A stretch of DNA of 18,523 nt from JBOHNS01 sp050730835 (lineage in GTDB: Bacteria > Patescibacteriota > Saccharimonadia > Saccharimonadales > UBA4665). Below, piece after piece: positions 5,987 to 12,741 of the stretch; positions within the stretch are counted from its first letter, which is position 1, and each line of letters begins with the position of its first letter. A program made the position numbers and the translations under genes. The notes under the pieces were generated by a model. The model saw nothing but the letters and a program-made list of their open reading frames with translations, was not told the origin of the DNA and did not search any database. The stretch is from contig JBOHNS010000014.1 in assembly GCA_050730835.1 (NCBI GenBank), positions 1-18,523 on the forward strand, given 5' to 3'.

Positions 5987-7390
5987 TCAGCGGCGCTTGA
6001 GCCACAGGCCGGCCGCCAGGCTGCCGATTAGGCTGGTGCCGGCGAAGACGCCGATTACTGCGCCAGGGCCGGTGTTTGGCAAGCTTGGCGGCGTTGGCGT
6101 TTGCGGTTTTGGCGGCGTTGGCGGCGTTGGCTGGGCGATAGTTATGGTAACCGAGCAGTTGGCAGAAGTTAGTGCCTTGGCTTGGCCGTTTTGTAAACTG
6201 TTAATTGTAACTGTGGCATTGTAACTGCCGGGTTTCAAGTAGCTATGCTTGGTGCTGGCGCTGGTGGCGTTGGAGGTTACGACTTGGTTGTTGCCGTCGC
6301 CAAAATCAAAGTTATAGGAGTTGATGGCGGCATTTTTGGTTGTGGCAGCGGCGCTAAATTGGTAGGCATGGGCGGGCGCGGCGACTTGCTGAGAAGTTAG
6401 GCTGGCGCAAGCGGCGTAGGCTGGCGGCGCCTGCTGGCATTGCGGCGAATTGGCCGGCAAGTTGGTTTTGCCGGAAACGCTGCATTTGGGCTGAGGTTGC
6501 GCAATATTAATCGTAGCTGCACAGCTCTTAGAGGTGACCATTTTGGCTTGGCCATTTTCTGTAACATTTAGCGTTAGCTTAGCACTATACGAGCCGGGCT
6601 GAGCGTAAGTGTGGCTGGCATTGGTGCTGGTGGCGCTAGAGGTTACGACTTGGTTGGTGTTATCACCGAAGTCGAAGCTGTAGGAGTTAATGGTGGCATT
6701 TTTGACGCTGGCAGCAGCACTAAATTGGTACGAATTGGCGGGGGTGGCAGTTTTTTCGGCAGTAAGGCTGACACAGGCCGCGTACGCAACAGGAGCTGGC
6801 GGCGGTGTTGATTGTTTGGGAGTAGCTATAATCGGGTTGCCACAGCTGGCCAAAATGGCGTATTGGAATTGGCCATTTTTCATGACTACGAAAGCCTGCA
6901 AACTATTTTGTTGGAACGAGACACTGGGTTTGCGCTCATAAAACGTAAAGTTGCCGCTGGCATAGCTGGCCGGCACGGTTTTGGCCGTGCTGCCGGCCAT
7001 ATTTTGCCGGCCAGCCGTGACGGCGTTAGTGGCGACGACTTTGCCATTAATGCTGACGTCGCCGTTTTTATTGACCAAGCCAGCTTGGGCGTTGCTGCCC
7101 AGCGAGTTGATGTCGCCGGCGCTAATGCCAAAAGCGCTAAAAGTTGCCTGAATGTTGGCGTAGCGAGAATTATTGGAGTAGTATTTGTTGTGAATTTCGC
7201 TGGGCGTCATGCCGCCGCAATAAATTATGGCGTTATCGTTGCAATTACGCACGTCGTTCAAAGTAAGGTTAGTCGCTTGCGAGCGCCCGGCCGACAAACC
7301 GACCAAGCCGGAGCCGGCCACAATCACTGCTACCATTGCCACCGCTAATCTTTTAGGAATTGCCTTAATAATATTACGCTGTCGCAGCAT
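5987..7390 (-). CDS. LPNTG sortase-anchored surface protein with two PKD domains
   Basis: I choose the ATG at 7390 because AGGAGG (7400-7395) lies just upstream; an in-frame ATG at 7408 has no site. The 467-residue product starts with a signal peptide (basic MLRQRNIIKAIPKR, then a hydrophobic run, cleavage near SQAT). An N-terminal domain follows with NAIIYCGGMTPSEI, NKNGDVSINGKVVATNAVTAGR and AFVVMKNGQFQYAILASCGNP, a family I associate with Saccharibacteria. Two PKD-like beta domains come next (FDFGDNTNQVV...HTYAQPGSY and FDFGDGNNQVV...HSYLKPGSY) separated by Pro-rich linkers. The end is a sortase signal: LPNTG near residue 437, a hydrophobic segment and LKRR. It should be attached to the cell wall, perhaps in host or cell contact. 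The sortase is not in this window. Confidence 0.88.
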   Translation of the reverse strand: MLRQRNIIKAIPKRLAVAMVAVIVAGSGLVGLSAGRSQATNLTLNDVRNCNDNAIIYCGGMTPSEIHNKYYSNNSRYANIQATFSAFGISAGDINSLGSNAQAGLVNKNGDVSINGKVVATNAVTAGRQNMAGSTAKTVPASYASGNFTFYERKPSVSFQQNSLQAFVVMKNGQFQYAILASCGNPIIATPKQSTPPPAPVAYAACVSLTAEKTATPANSYQFSAAASVKNATINSYSFDFGDNTNQVVTSSATSTNASHTYAQPGSYSAKLTLNVTENGQAKMVTSKSCAATINIAQPQPKCSVSGKTNLPANSPQCQQAPPAYAACASLTSQQVAAPAHAYQFSAAATTKNAAINSYNFDFGDGNNQVVTSNATSASTKHSYLKPGSYNATVTINSLQNGQAKALTSANCSVTITIAQPTPPTPPKPQTPTPPSLPNTGPGAVIGVFAGTSLIGSLAAGLWLKRR

Positions 7391-7489
7391 AAAACCTCCT
7401 CGCACCATCTTTTTAAATCATAATAATCTTGGCCAAAAACCAAGCACCACCCTTAAGCATTATTATACCACTAAAATTAAAATTGCAAA
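7391..7489 (-). promoter_or_regulatory. Promoter and leader of the surface protein gene
   Basis: On the minus strand, TTTGCA (7489-7484) and a perfect TATAAT (7467-7462) are 16 bp apart, predicting a start near 7455 and a leader of about 65 nt. The leader holds CTTGG/CCAAG as a small hairpin (about 7428-7444) and AGGAGG at 7400-7395, only 4 bp from the chosen ATG. Confidence 0.55.
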
Positions 7490-7920
7490 TTATTATTTTT
7501 AAAACTAAATTTCCCAAATTGCGCTTGACAAGTAACTAGCGCCGCAAGCTAAAAGCCCTGTCAGGCCAGACCAAAACAGCACCAAACCCTTCAACGCCCG
7601 CCAGAAAAGCCTCAAAAACATTGCTTTAAAACTTGTAGCGTCGCCAACTATCTAAGCGTGAGTCACGCTGCGGTGGCGGCCAGCCCAAAAACCTAGCCGT
7701 GAAACTTTTGCCCCGTTTTATGCTAATCTCCTTACATGTTAGTGCCAGTTATTATGGCAAGTTAATAGCCGTTAGCTGTGATGATCCTGGCAAAATAGGC
7801 AGGCTTTATATCACAAATTTAACAGCTCAAACATCAAAATTGTGCTGTTTTTTAAACTGAAAAGGCGTCGCTTATTATTTTTCAATAAATTTTAAAGTAT
7901 TTTTATGTCAGGGCGAAAAT
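7490..7920. other. Gene-free region between the surface protein and pup
   Basis: About 430 bp with no credible open frame on either strand and no tRNA-like sequence. It contains a TTGACA (7525-7530) without a good -10 partner, a palindromic GCGTGA-G-TCACGC (7657-7669), TGCCA/TGGCA around 7742-7758, and a U-run terminator-like hairpin on the plus strand (7821-7853). An AT-rich 10-bp inverted repeat AATAAATTTT/AAAATTTATT (7884-7893 and 7916-7925) includes the pup stop codon. Confidence 0.5.
7821..7853 (+). terminator. Orphan plus-strand terminator-like hairpin
   Basis: AACAGC (7821-7826) pairs with GCTGTT (7844-7849) around a 17-nt loop, and six T (7848-7853) follow on the plus strand. On the minus strand the hairpin is not followed by T, so it does not fit as the pup terminator. 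No plus-strand gene is visible upstream; a small RNA is possible. Confidence 0.4.
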
Positions 7921-8142
7921 TTATTGGCCGGGCATTTGAATGTAATTTTTGACTAGTGCTTCGGGATCTTCTTCTAAAACTTCATCGATTTCATTGAGCA
8001 AGGCGTCGATGTCAGCTATCGTTGGCCTAGTCGCGGCAGCTCCCAGGTTTTGTTCTGTGGCTGGTGATGTTTCGCTTGGCGATAGTTGTTCGTCGGCCGG
8101 TTTTTCGCGGCGCGGCCGCCGTTTAGTAATTTGTTCTGCCAT
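7921..8142 (-). CDS. pup: Prokaryotic ubiquitin-like protein Pup
   Basis: Pup is a small disordered tag attached through its C-terminal glutamate to lysines of target proteins, usually for proteasomal degradation. The 73-residue product has a basic N-terminus (KRRPRREK), an acidic Ser/Pro/Glu-rich linker and the diagnostic C-terminal helix IADIDALLNEIDEVLEEDPE (residues 42-61) followed by ALVKNYIQMPGQ. The usual ending is GGQ or GGE; here it is PGQ, so Gly71 is replaced by proline. A C-terminal Gln must be deamidated to Glu (by Dop in actinobacteria) before ligation. A clear AAGGAGG site precedes the ATG at 8142. It lies 74 bp downstream of the ligase gene in the same direction, with a possible own promoter between. 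Confidence 0.92.
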   Translation of the reverse strand: MAEQITKRRPRREKPADEQLSPSETSPATEQNLGAAATRPTIADIDALLNEIDEVLEEDPEALVKNYIQMPGQ

Positions 8143-8174
8143 AAATCCTCCTTAGTTTGCTTGTAACTTGTTTT

Positions 8175-8204
8175 ATAATAAACGTGCAACGGCCTAAAAT
8201 GCAA
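8175..8204 (-). promoter_or_regulatory. Possible pup promoter
   Basis: On the minus strand TTGCAT (8204-8199) and TATTAT (8180-8175) are 18 bp apart in the pafA-pup spacer. This would let pup be expressed more strongly than its ligase, as expected for a consumed tag. Weak consensus; not certain. Confidence 0.35.
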
Positions 8205-8216
8205 ATCTAGGCAAAA

Positions 8217-9695
8217 TTATGCGGCCGATCGGCCTGGCCTGCGCGGCATTTTGGTTTGGTAGACATTGCTCAAATCAAGCTTTCGGCCGTCGGAATCACA
8301 AACATGCGTCCAGTCGACCGATTTGACCTGGCCGCTAGCGATTAATTGGCCGCGGATGCTAGCGCGGGTTTGGCGCGGAGCCGTGGCGACTAATTGTTCT
8401 ATTTGTTGATCGCTAATTATGTTTTGATGGTTGCGGATTTTCGGCCAGTATTGGGTGCTAGAACCTGGCGGTTCAATGCGGTCCCACAATAAATCCTTGC
8501 CCGATGCCTCGCGGTTTTGCCGGAGTTCGTGCGGGTCGAATTGCCGGATTAAATAATGATAGCGCGCCGCCCAATCGACGACGTCGGCTACTGGCGAGTA
8601 GTCCTGATTGGCCGGATCGCAGGCGCGCAAATTGTCGCAAATTTGCAGCCACAAGCCGATGGCCGCCAGCTCGTCCGCCGGCAATTCGATGCGCTGGCTT
8701 AAGGCTTCGGCGGCCAAGGCGTAGCCTTCTTGGATGTCAATCGCCGATAGTTGCCGGCCGTCGCTGGTGGCAAAAGTTGCGCTGAGTGATAAATCTTGGG
8801 CAATGGCGTGGGCGGCATCAACTGGATTTTCTAACTCTAGGCCTTGTGTCCAAGGCTTGGTTAATTTTTCGTGTTCCTTAAGGCGCAAGACTAGCGAAGT
8901 GGTGGCAAAAGCTAGATATTGCGCCGGTCGGGACATGGTAGCGTGGGCGTAGCGGATTTCGACCCGGGCAAAACGCGTATCGGTGTTGACATCGCTATCG
9001 TCGCTATCGATACCGCATATCATAGCCATCGGCTTGCCATTTTTAACTGTTCGTCTGTCTCTTTTATAACTTAATGGTTCGCCGTTAATGTCGCTAATTT
9101 TTTGCGATAGGCCGTAGCCTGACTCGAAACTTTGGCTGATTTGACCGGAAAATGTCTGAATTCGGGTGGCCAGGAAGCTGGGCAAGATAGCTTCCAGCTG
9201 GCCAGGTTGCGCTAGTTCACGAGCCAATAAATAGTTTTCGTGGTAGCCGTTGGTGGCGCTTTCGTTATCATTGTGTTGTTTGATGCCTAAGTTTGACAAA
9301 TCAGCTCCGGTGCGGCGGAACGTGCCGGTGTGCTGAAATTGCTCGGGGTAATTTTGGGCTAACTGCCGGATAATAAGCACGCCAGCGAAATCGGCTGCCG
9401 TTGCCTCAGCCGGCCCCAGACATTCGGCGCTGACATATTCCGGCATGTAGCAATCCAAATATAGTTTGCCGCCGTTTTGAAACCAGTATTTTAGGCCGCC
9501 CCGATCCTCCGTGATTACATAACGCAAACGCCCGGAACTGGCTGCGCCAAAGCAGTGCTTTATGATGGCGGGGGTTAATGTTTTGGAAGCATCTGGGGGA
9601 GTCTTCAGCTGAAGTGGGTATTCATTTTCGCTGCCCATAATTCGCGGCGGCGGCGCGTCCGACAAAAAATCCTCCGGCCTAACTAACTCTGACAT
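8217..9695 (-). CDS. pafA: Pup-protein ligase PafA (PafA/Dop carboxylate-amine ligase family)
   Basis: PafA uses ATP to join the C-terminal Glu of Pup to target lysines; the fold is related to glutamine synthetase. I start at the ATG at 9695 (492 residues): TATAAT lies 7 bp before it, whereas the 25 extra residues upstream resemble nothing. Family motifs: RIMGSENEY (residues 18-26, the metal/ATP glutamates), NGGKLYLDCYMPEYVSAEC (74-92) with the catalytic Asp at about 81, GYHENYLLAR, the acidic/metal segment near RVEIRYAHATMS, AIDIQEGYALAAEAL, and the C-terminal ligase domain TRASIRGQLIAS...VDWTHV. The E-to-D spacing of about 58 residues is near the roughly 48 of mycobacterial PafA and lacks the longer Dop loop, so ligase is favoured over depupylase. 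The closing tail PRRPGRSAA is extra. Confidence 0.9.
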   Translation of the reverse strand: MSELVRPEDFLSDAPPPRIMGSENEYPLQLKTPPDASKTLTPAIIKHCFGAASSGRLRYVITEDRGGLKYWFQNGGKLYLDCYMPEYVSAECLGPAEATAADFAGVLIIRQLAQNYPEQFQHTGTFRRTGADLSNLGIKQHNDNESATNGYHENYLLARELAQPGQLEAILPSFLATRIQTFSGQISQSFESGYGLSQKISDINGEPLSYKRDRRTVKNGKPMAMICGIDSDDSDVNTDTRFARVEIRYAHATMSRPAQYLAFATTSLVLRLKEHEKLTKPWTQGLELENPVDAAHAIAQDLSLSATFATSDGRQLSAIDIQEGYALAAEALSQRIELPADELAAIGLWLQICDNLRACDPANQDYSPVADVVDWAARYHYLIRQFDPHELRQNREASGKDLLWDRIEPPGSSTQYWPKIRNHQNIISDQQIEQLVATAPRQTRASIRGQLIASGQVKSVDWTHVCDSDGRKLDLSNVYQTKMPRRPGRSAA

Positions 9696-9702
9696 AAAAT
9701 CT

Positions 9703-9708
9703 ATTATA
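9703..9708 (-). promoter_or_regulatory. -10 element of leaderless type for pafA
   Basis: A perfect TATAAT on the minus strand lies 7 bp (agatttt) before the pafA ATG. There is no Shine-Dalgarno. The position decides the pafA start, because any longer frame would begin upstream of this promoter element. Confidence 0.5.
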
Positions 9709-9755
9709 TAATTTTTTAGCTGATAAAACCAGAAACATAATCTAAAATTAAAGCT

Positions 9756-9783
9756 TTGGCAAGCGGCCAATTTGTGATATAGT
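9756..9783 (+). promoter_or_regulatory. Promoter of the flavin electron-transfer operon
   Basis: TTGGCA (9756-9761) and TATAGT (9778-9783) are 16 bp apart on the plus strand, predicting a start near 9790. It lies in the 121-bp spacer shared with divergent pafA. No clear Shine-Dalgarno precedes the first gene. Confidence 0.5.
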
Positions 9784-9816
9784 TAAATAAACTAACTAAA
9801 TAATGAATTGCAATTT

Positions 9817-10248
9817 ATGAAAATTATGAAATATTTGAGCCGGATAATATTATCGCTGTTTGTGATTGGACTGGTGGTCGGCTATAGTTTTTATCAGCGG
9901 ATAACTGCCGGCCAATCATCTAATCAAAACATGATGGCGGCAAGCGTCAGCATGCTCAAACCGCCGAAAATGTATCAAGACGGCAGCTACACTGGCCCGG
10001 TAACTAATGCTTTTTACGGCAATGTGCAGGTCAAAATCACCGTCAAAAATCATTATATTGCTAAGGTTGTATTTCTGAAACAGCCGCATTCCAGCTCTTA
10101 TTGCAAGATGGTCAATGCCAAGGCCGTGCCGGCGCTGACCAAAGAAGCCTTGCATACTCAAACTTCCAAAGTGCACGTCATTGCTGGCGCCACGCAAACC
10201 AGCGGCGCGTTTGTCAAATCAATCGCGGCGGCACTAGCTAAAGCTTGA
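9817..10248 (+). CDS. Membrane-anchored FMN-binding domain protein
   Basis: A 143-residue protein with one N-terminal membrane segment (about residues 8-26, RIILSLFVIGLVVGYSF), then a linker and an FMN_bind domain outside the membrane (YQDGSYTGPVTNAFYGNVQV, then AKVVFLKQP). The domain ends in the flavinylation motif AGATQTSG (residues 123-130). By analogy with NqrC and RnfG, a threonine of this motif, Thr126, should carry FMN through a phosphoester bond made by ApbE. It would act as an extracytoplasmic one-electron carrier. I use the ATG at 9817; an in-frame TTG at 9808 and ATG at 9826 are alternatives and none has a good ribosome site. apbE follows after 9 bp, which fits maturation in the same operon. 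Confidence 0.88.
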   Translation: MKIMKYLSRIILSLFVIGLVVGYSFYQRITAGQSSNQNMMAASVSMLKPPKMYQDGSYTGPVTNAFYGNVQVKITVKNHYIAKVVFLKQPHSSSYCKMVNAKAVPALTKEALHTQTSKVHVIAGATQTSGAFVKSIAAALAKA

Positions 10249-10257
10249 AAACAATGC

Positions 10258-10995
10258 ATGAAACAAACCAGATTAATTATGGGCATGCCGATTACTGTGG
10301 AGATTGTCGATGACGTCATCGATGAACCAATATTTCAAGCAGTTTATGATTATTTTGCGCGAGTTGACGAACGTTTTAGCACTTACAAAGCCTCCAGCGA
10401 AATATCGCGGATTAACGCTGGACTGCCGCAGTCAAAATGGAGCGCCCAGATGAAGCGCGTGCTGGCACTTTGCGAGCAAACCAAGCGCCAGACTAATGGC
10501 TTTTTCGACATTAAGCGCGGCGGCCAAATTGATCCTTCGGGTTTGGTCAAAGGCTGGGCGATTCGCGGTGCGGCCAGAATATTAAAACACCGCGGGTGTA
10601 AAAATTACTACATCGATGCCGGCAGCGATATTCAGGTTAGCGGCCAATCCGGCGACCATTCGCCCTGGCGCGTCGGCATCAAAAATCCGTTTAACGAATC
10701 AGAAATCGTCAAAGTTTTACAGATTTCGAGCCAGGGCGTGGCGACTTCTGGTAATTACATTCGCGGTGCCCATATTTATAATCCGCTGGGCGCGCTGGAC
10801 CCGAAAGTCGCCAGCTTAACCATTATTGGTCGCGACGTTTACCAAGCCGACCGTTTTGCGACAGCCGCTTTTGCCATGGGCGAAGCGGCCGGCGTCAACT
10901 TTATCGAAAATTTCCCAGGGCTAGAAGCCTATCTAATTAATGACGACAAAATTGCCACCATGACCAGCGGTTTTGGAAAGTTTGTGGCCGACTAA
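10258..10995 (+). CDS. apbE: FAD:protein FMN transferase ApbE
   Basis: ApbE moves FMN from FAD onto a Thr/Ser of target flavoproteins, needing Mg2+. The 245-residue product shows the family blocks: MGMPITVEIV at the N-terminus, the early acceptor region FSTYKASSEISRIN (40-53), DPSGLVKGWA (92-101), YYIDAGSDIQVSG (117-129), GVATSGNYIR with HIYNPLG (160-178) and the metal-binding ADRFATAAFAMG (197-208). It is shorter than many ApbE proteins (300-350) and has no signal peptide or lipobox, so it appears cytoplasmic even though its likely substrate, the FMN-binding domain encoded just upstream, lies outside the membrane. Flavinylation before export, or a target on the inner face, would reconcile this. 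The stop is separated by only 1 bp from the next start. Confidence 0.95.
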   Translation: MKQTRLIMGMPITVEIVDDVIDEPIFQAVYDYFARVDERFSTYKASSEISRINAGLPQSKWSAQMKRVLALCEQTKRQTNGFFDIKRGGQIDPSGLVKGWAIRGAARILKHRGCKNYYIDAGSDIQVSGQSGDHSPWRVGIKNPFNESEIVKVLQISSQGVATSGNYIRGAHIYNPLGALDPKVASLTIIGRDVYQADRFATAAFAMGEAAGVNFIENFPGLEAYLINDDKIATMTSGFGKFVAD

Positions 10996-10996
10996 A

Positions 10997-12508
10997 ATGC
11001 TTAAGTATATCGACAAATTTATCGACCACATAACGATGTATCATCTGTTGCTTTATTATTTGCTGGTGCTTTTGGTGGCCGCGACGATTTTTAGCGCCGT
11101 CGGCATTCTCGGCTACAATCCGTTGGGCATCGTCATTGCGGCCGTTTATTTGGTGATAATTTGTCTAGTGGCTAATAAAATTTTCGCACATGTTTTCCAC
11201 GCGCCGGTCAATCAGTTGTCAGCCTATTTGACGGCGCTAATTTTGGCGCTGATTATTACGCCGCTGGCCAAGCCACAGGGTTTGGAATTTTTGACGGCCG
11301 CCGCTGTTATCGCCATGGCCAGCAAATACATTCTGGCGATTGATAAAAAGCACGTCTTTAATCCAGCGGCCATTGCCGTCGTCATCACGTCGTTCGCGGT
11401 CGGCCAGTCGGCCAGCTGGTGGGTTGGCACCGTGCCGCTGCTGCCGTTTGTCATCGTTGGCGGCGTTTTGCTGGCGCGCAAATTGCGCCGGATCCAAATG
11501 GTCGCCATATTTCTGGTTGTGGCTGTAATTATGACGATGTTAATTAGTTTGCTTAAGGGCAACGGCGTGCTGGCCAGCCTGCCGATGATTCTCGATCATT
11601 CGTCGCTATTTTTCCTAGGCTTTGTCATGCTCAGCGAACCTTTAACTACGCCGCCGACGCGCCGTGGCCAAAGTTTGTACGCGCTATTAGCCGGCCTGAT
11701 TTTCTCGCCCCAAATTCATATTTTTAGTTTGTATTCGACGCCGGAATTAACACTGGTCGTATCGAACGTTTTTTCTTATATCATCAGTCCGAAGCGCAAA
11801 TTGGTTTTGCCGCTAAAACAAAAAAACCAATTGACGCCGGACATCACGGAATTTGTGTTTCAGCCCGAGCAGCGGCTCAAATACCGCGCCGGCCAATATA
11901 TGGAAATAACTTTGCCGCATCAGCACGTCGATTTTCGCGGTACGCGCCGGACGTTTACTTTGGCATCATCGCCGACGGAAGACGAGGTGCGCTTTGGACT
12001 GAAATTTTATCCCAAGGGCAGCAGTTTCAAAAAAGCCATTAGCATGGTGACCAAAACTACGCCGCTGGCCATTGGCCAATTAGCCGGCGACTTCACTTTG
12101 CCGAAAAATCCCGAAGCCAAGTTGGCCTTCATCGCCGGCGGCATCGGCGTCACGCCGTATCGCAGCCTCGTCAAATATTTGCTTGATAGCGATGACAAAC
12201 GGGAAATGACGCTAATGTATTCCGAGCGCAGCGCCAGCGAATTAGTTTACCGCGACGTGTTCGACGCCGCTGCCAAACTGCCTGGCAAAAAGATTGTCTA
12301 TAGTGTTGATGAGGCGCCGCAAGATTGGCGCGGCCAGCGCGGACGCATCACAGCCGACATGATCAAAGCCGAAATCCCCGATTACCGGCAGCGACTTTTC
12401 TACGTTTCCGGCCCGTTACCCATGGTCAATGCCACCAAGCAAAATTTGCGCGCCCTGGGCGTGCCACGCCGCCGCGTAATCACCGATTATTTCCCGGGCT
12501 ACGCTTGA
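10997..12508 (+). CDS. NqrB/RnfD-like membrane domain fused to ferredoxin-NAD(P)+ reductase-type domain
   Basis: I start at the ATG at 10997, 1 bp after the apbE stop (503 residues). Residues 1-265 form about eight to nine membrane helices related to NqrB/RnfD, with FNPAAIAVVITSFAV (121-135) and FFLGFVMLSEPLTTPPT (205-221) as landmarks. Residues 270-503 are a ferredoxin-reductase-like module: a beta-barrel with the FAD motif RTFTLASSP (318-326), the nucleotide-binding GGIGVTP (381-387), and a terminal FYVSGPLPMV block ending DYFPGYA. The expected role is to take electrons from NAD(P)H through FAD and pass them across the membrane to the FMN-binding protein. I see no clear SGAT-type flavinylation motif in the membrane domain. 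The terminal acceptor and any ion pumping are unknown. Confidence 0.88.
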   Translation: MLKYIDKFIDHITMYHLLLYYLLVLLVAATIFSAVGILGYNPLGIVIAAVYLVIICLVANKIFAHVFHAPVNQLSAYLTALILALIITPLAKPQGLEFLTAAAVIAMASKYILAIDKKHVFNPAAIAVVITSFAVGQSASWWVGTVPLLPFVIVGGVLLARKLRRIQMVAIFLVVAVIMTMLISLLKGNGVLASLPMILDHSSLFFLGFVMLSEPLTTPPTRRGQSLYALLAGLIFSPQIHIFSLYSTPELTLVVSNVFSYIISPKRKLVLPLKQKNQLTPDITEFVFQPEQRLKYRAGQYMEITLPHQHVDFRGTRRTFTLASSPTEDEVRFGLKFYPKGSSFKKAISMVTKTTPLAIGQLAGDFTLPKNPEAKLAFIAGGIGVTPYRSLVKYLLDSDDKREMTLMYSERSASELVYRDVFDAAAKLPGKKIVYSVDEAPQDWRGQRGRITADMIKAEIPDYRQRLFYVSGPLPMVNATKQNLRALGVPRRRVITDYFPGYA

Positions 12509-12574
12509 ATTCTAGCTTTGTCAGCCTTTATTCTTTTAGTAGGACTTTACTTGCCCCAAACGTAGCTTGAAATG
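12509..12574. other. Spacer after the NqrB-FNR gene
   Basis: A short spacer before repeat copy B. There is no GC-rich terminator hairpin, so transcription may read into the repeat. Confidence 0.3.
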
Positions 12575-12729
12575 AAATTAGTAGCAAGTAGCAAGGAAAC
12601 TCCAAAACAAAAAACAGCTAAGCTTAAATCCATAATTTTTGCTTCTTAATTCCTGCTTCATGACTCATGCTTCATGACTCTAAATTATTTAGACTAGAAG
12701 TTTTTGCTTGCGGAAACATGAAGCAAAAT
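12575..12729 (-). repeat. Dispersed ~150-bp intergenic repeat, copy B
   Basis: This is the inverted partner of copy A at 4680-4826. It includes the same conserved core, as its complement (about 12604-12633), and closes with ATGAAGCAAAAT (12718-12729). Near 12641-12682 it has three 14-bp tandem units beginning GCTTC (GCTTCATGACTCAT and variants), degenerate in copy A. It has no coding potential. Relative to the gene upstream of it, the orientation is the same as copy A, so both sit as 3'-flanking sequence. Confidence 0.75.
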
Positions 12730-12741
12730 GCAAAATCTGTT

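Noticed and set aside
6812..7348. Long plus-strand open frame (178 codons) antisense to the LPNTG protein
   Set aside because: It has no ribosome site or domain, and it lies wholly inside a well-supported minus-strand gene whose GC-rich codons keep the complementary frame open.
7556..7585. GTCAGGCC followed by an A-rich stretch and CAGC, reminiscent of the SRP RNA core
   Set aside because: The nearly invariant GGAAG/AGCAG asymmetric loop of bacterial SRP RNA is absent and no flanking stem could be drawn.
9696..9770. N-terminal extension of pafA by 25 residues
   Set aside because: It would begin upstream of the TATAAT element, lacks a ribosome site, and adds an aromatic/hydrophobic stretch not seen in the family.
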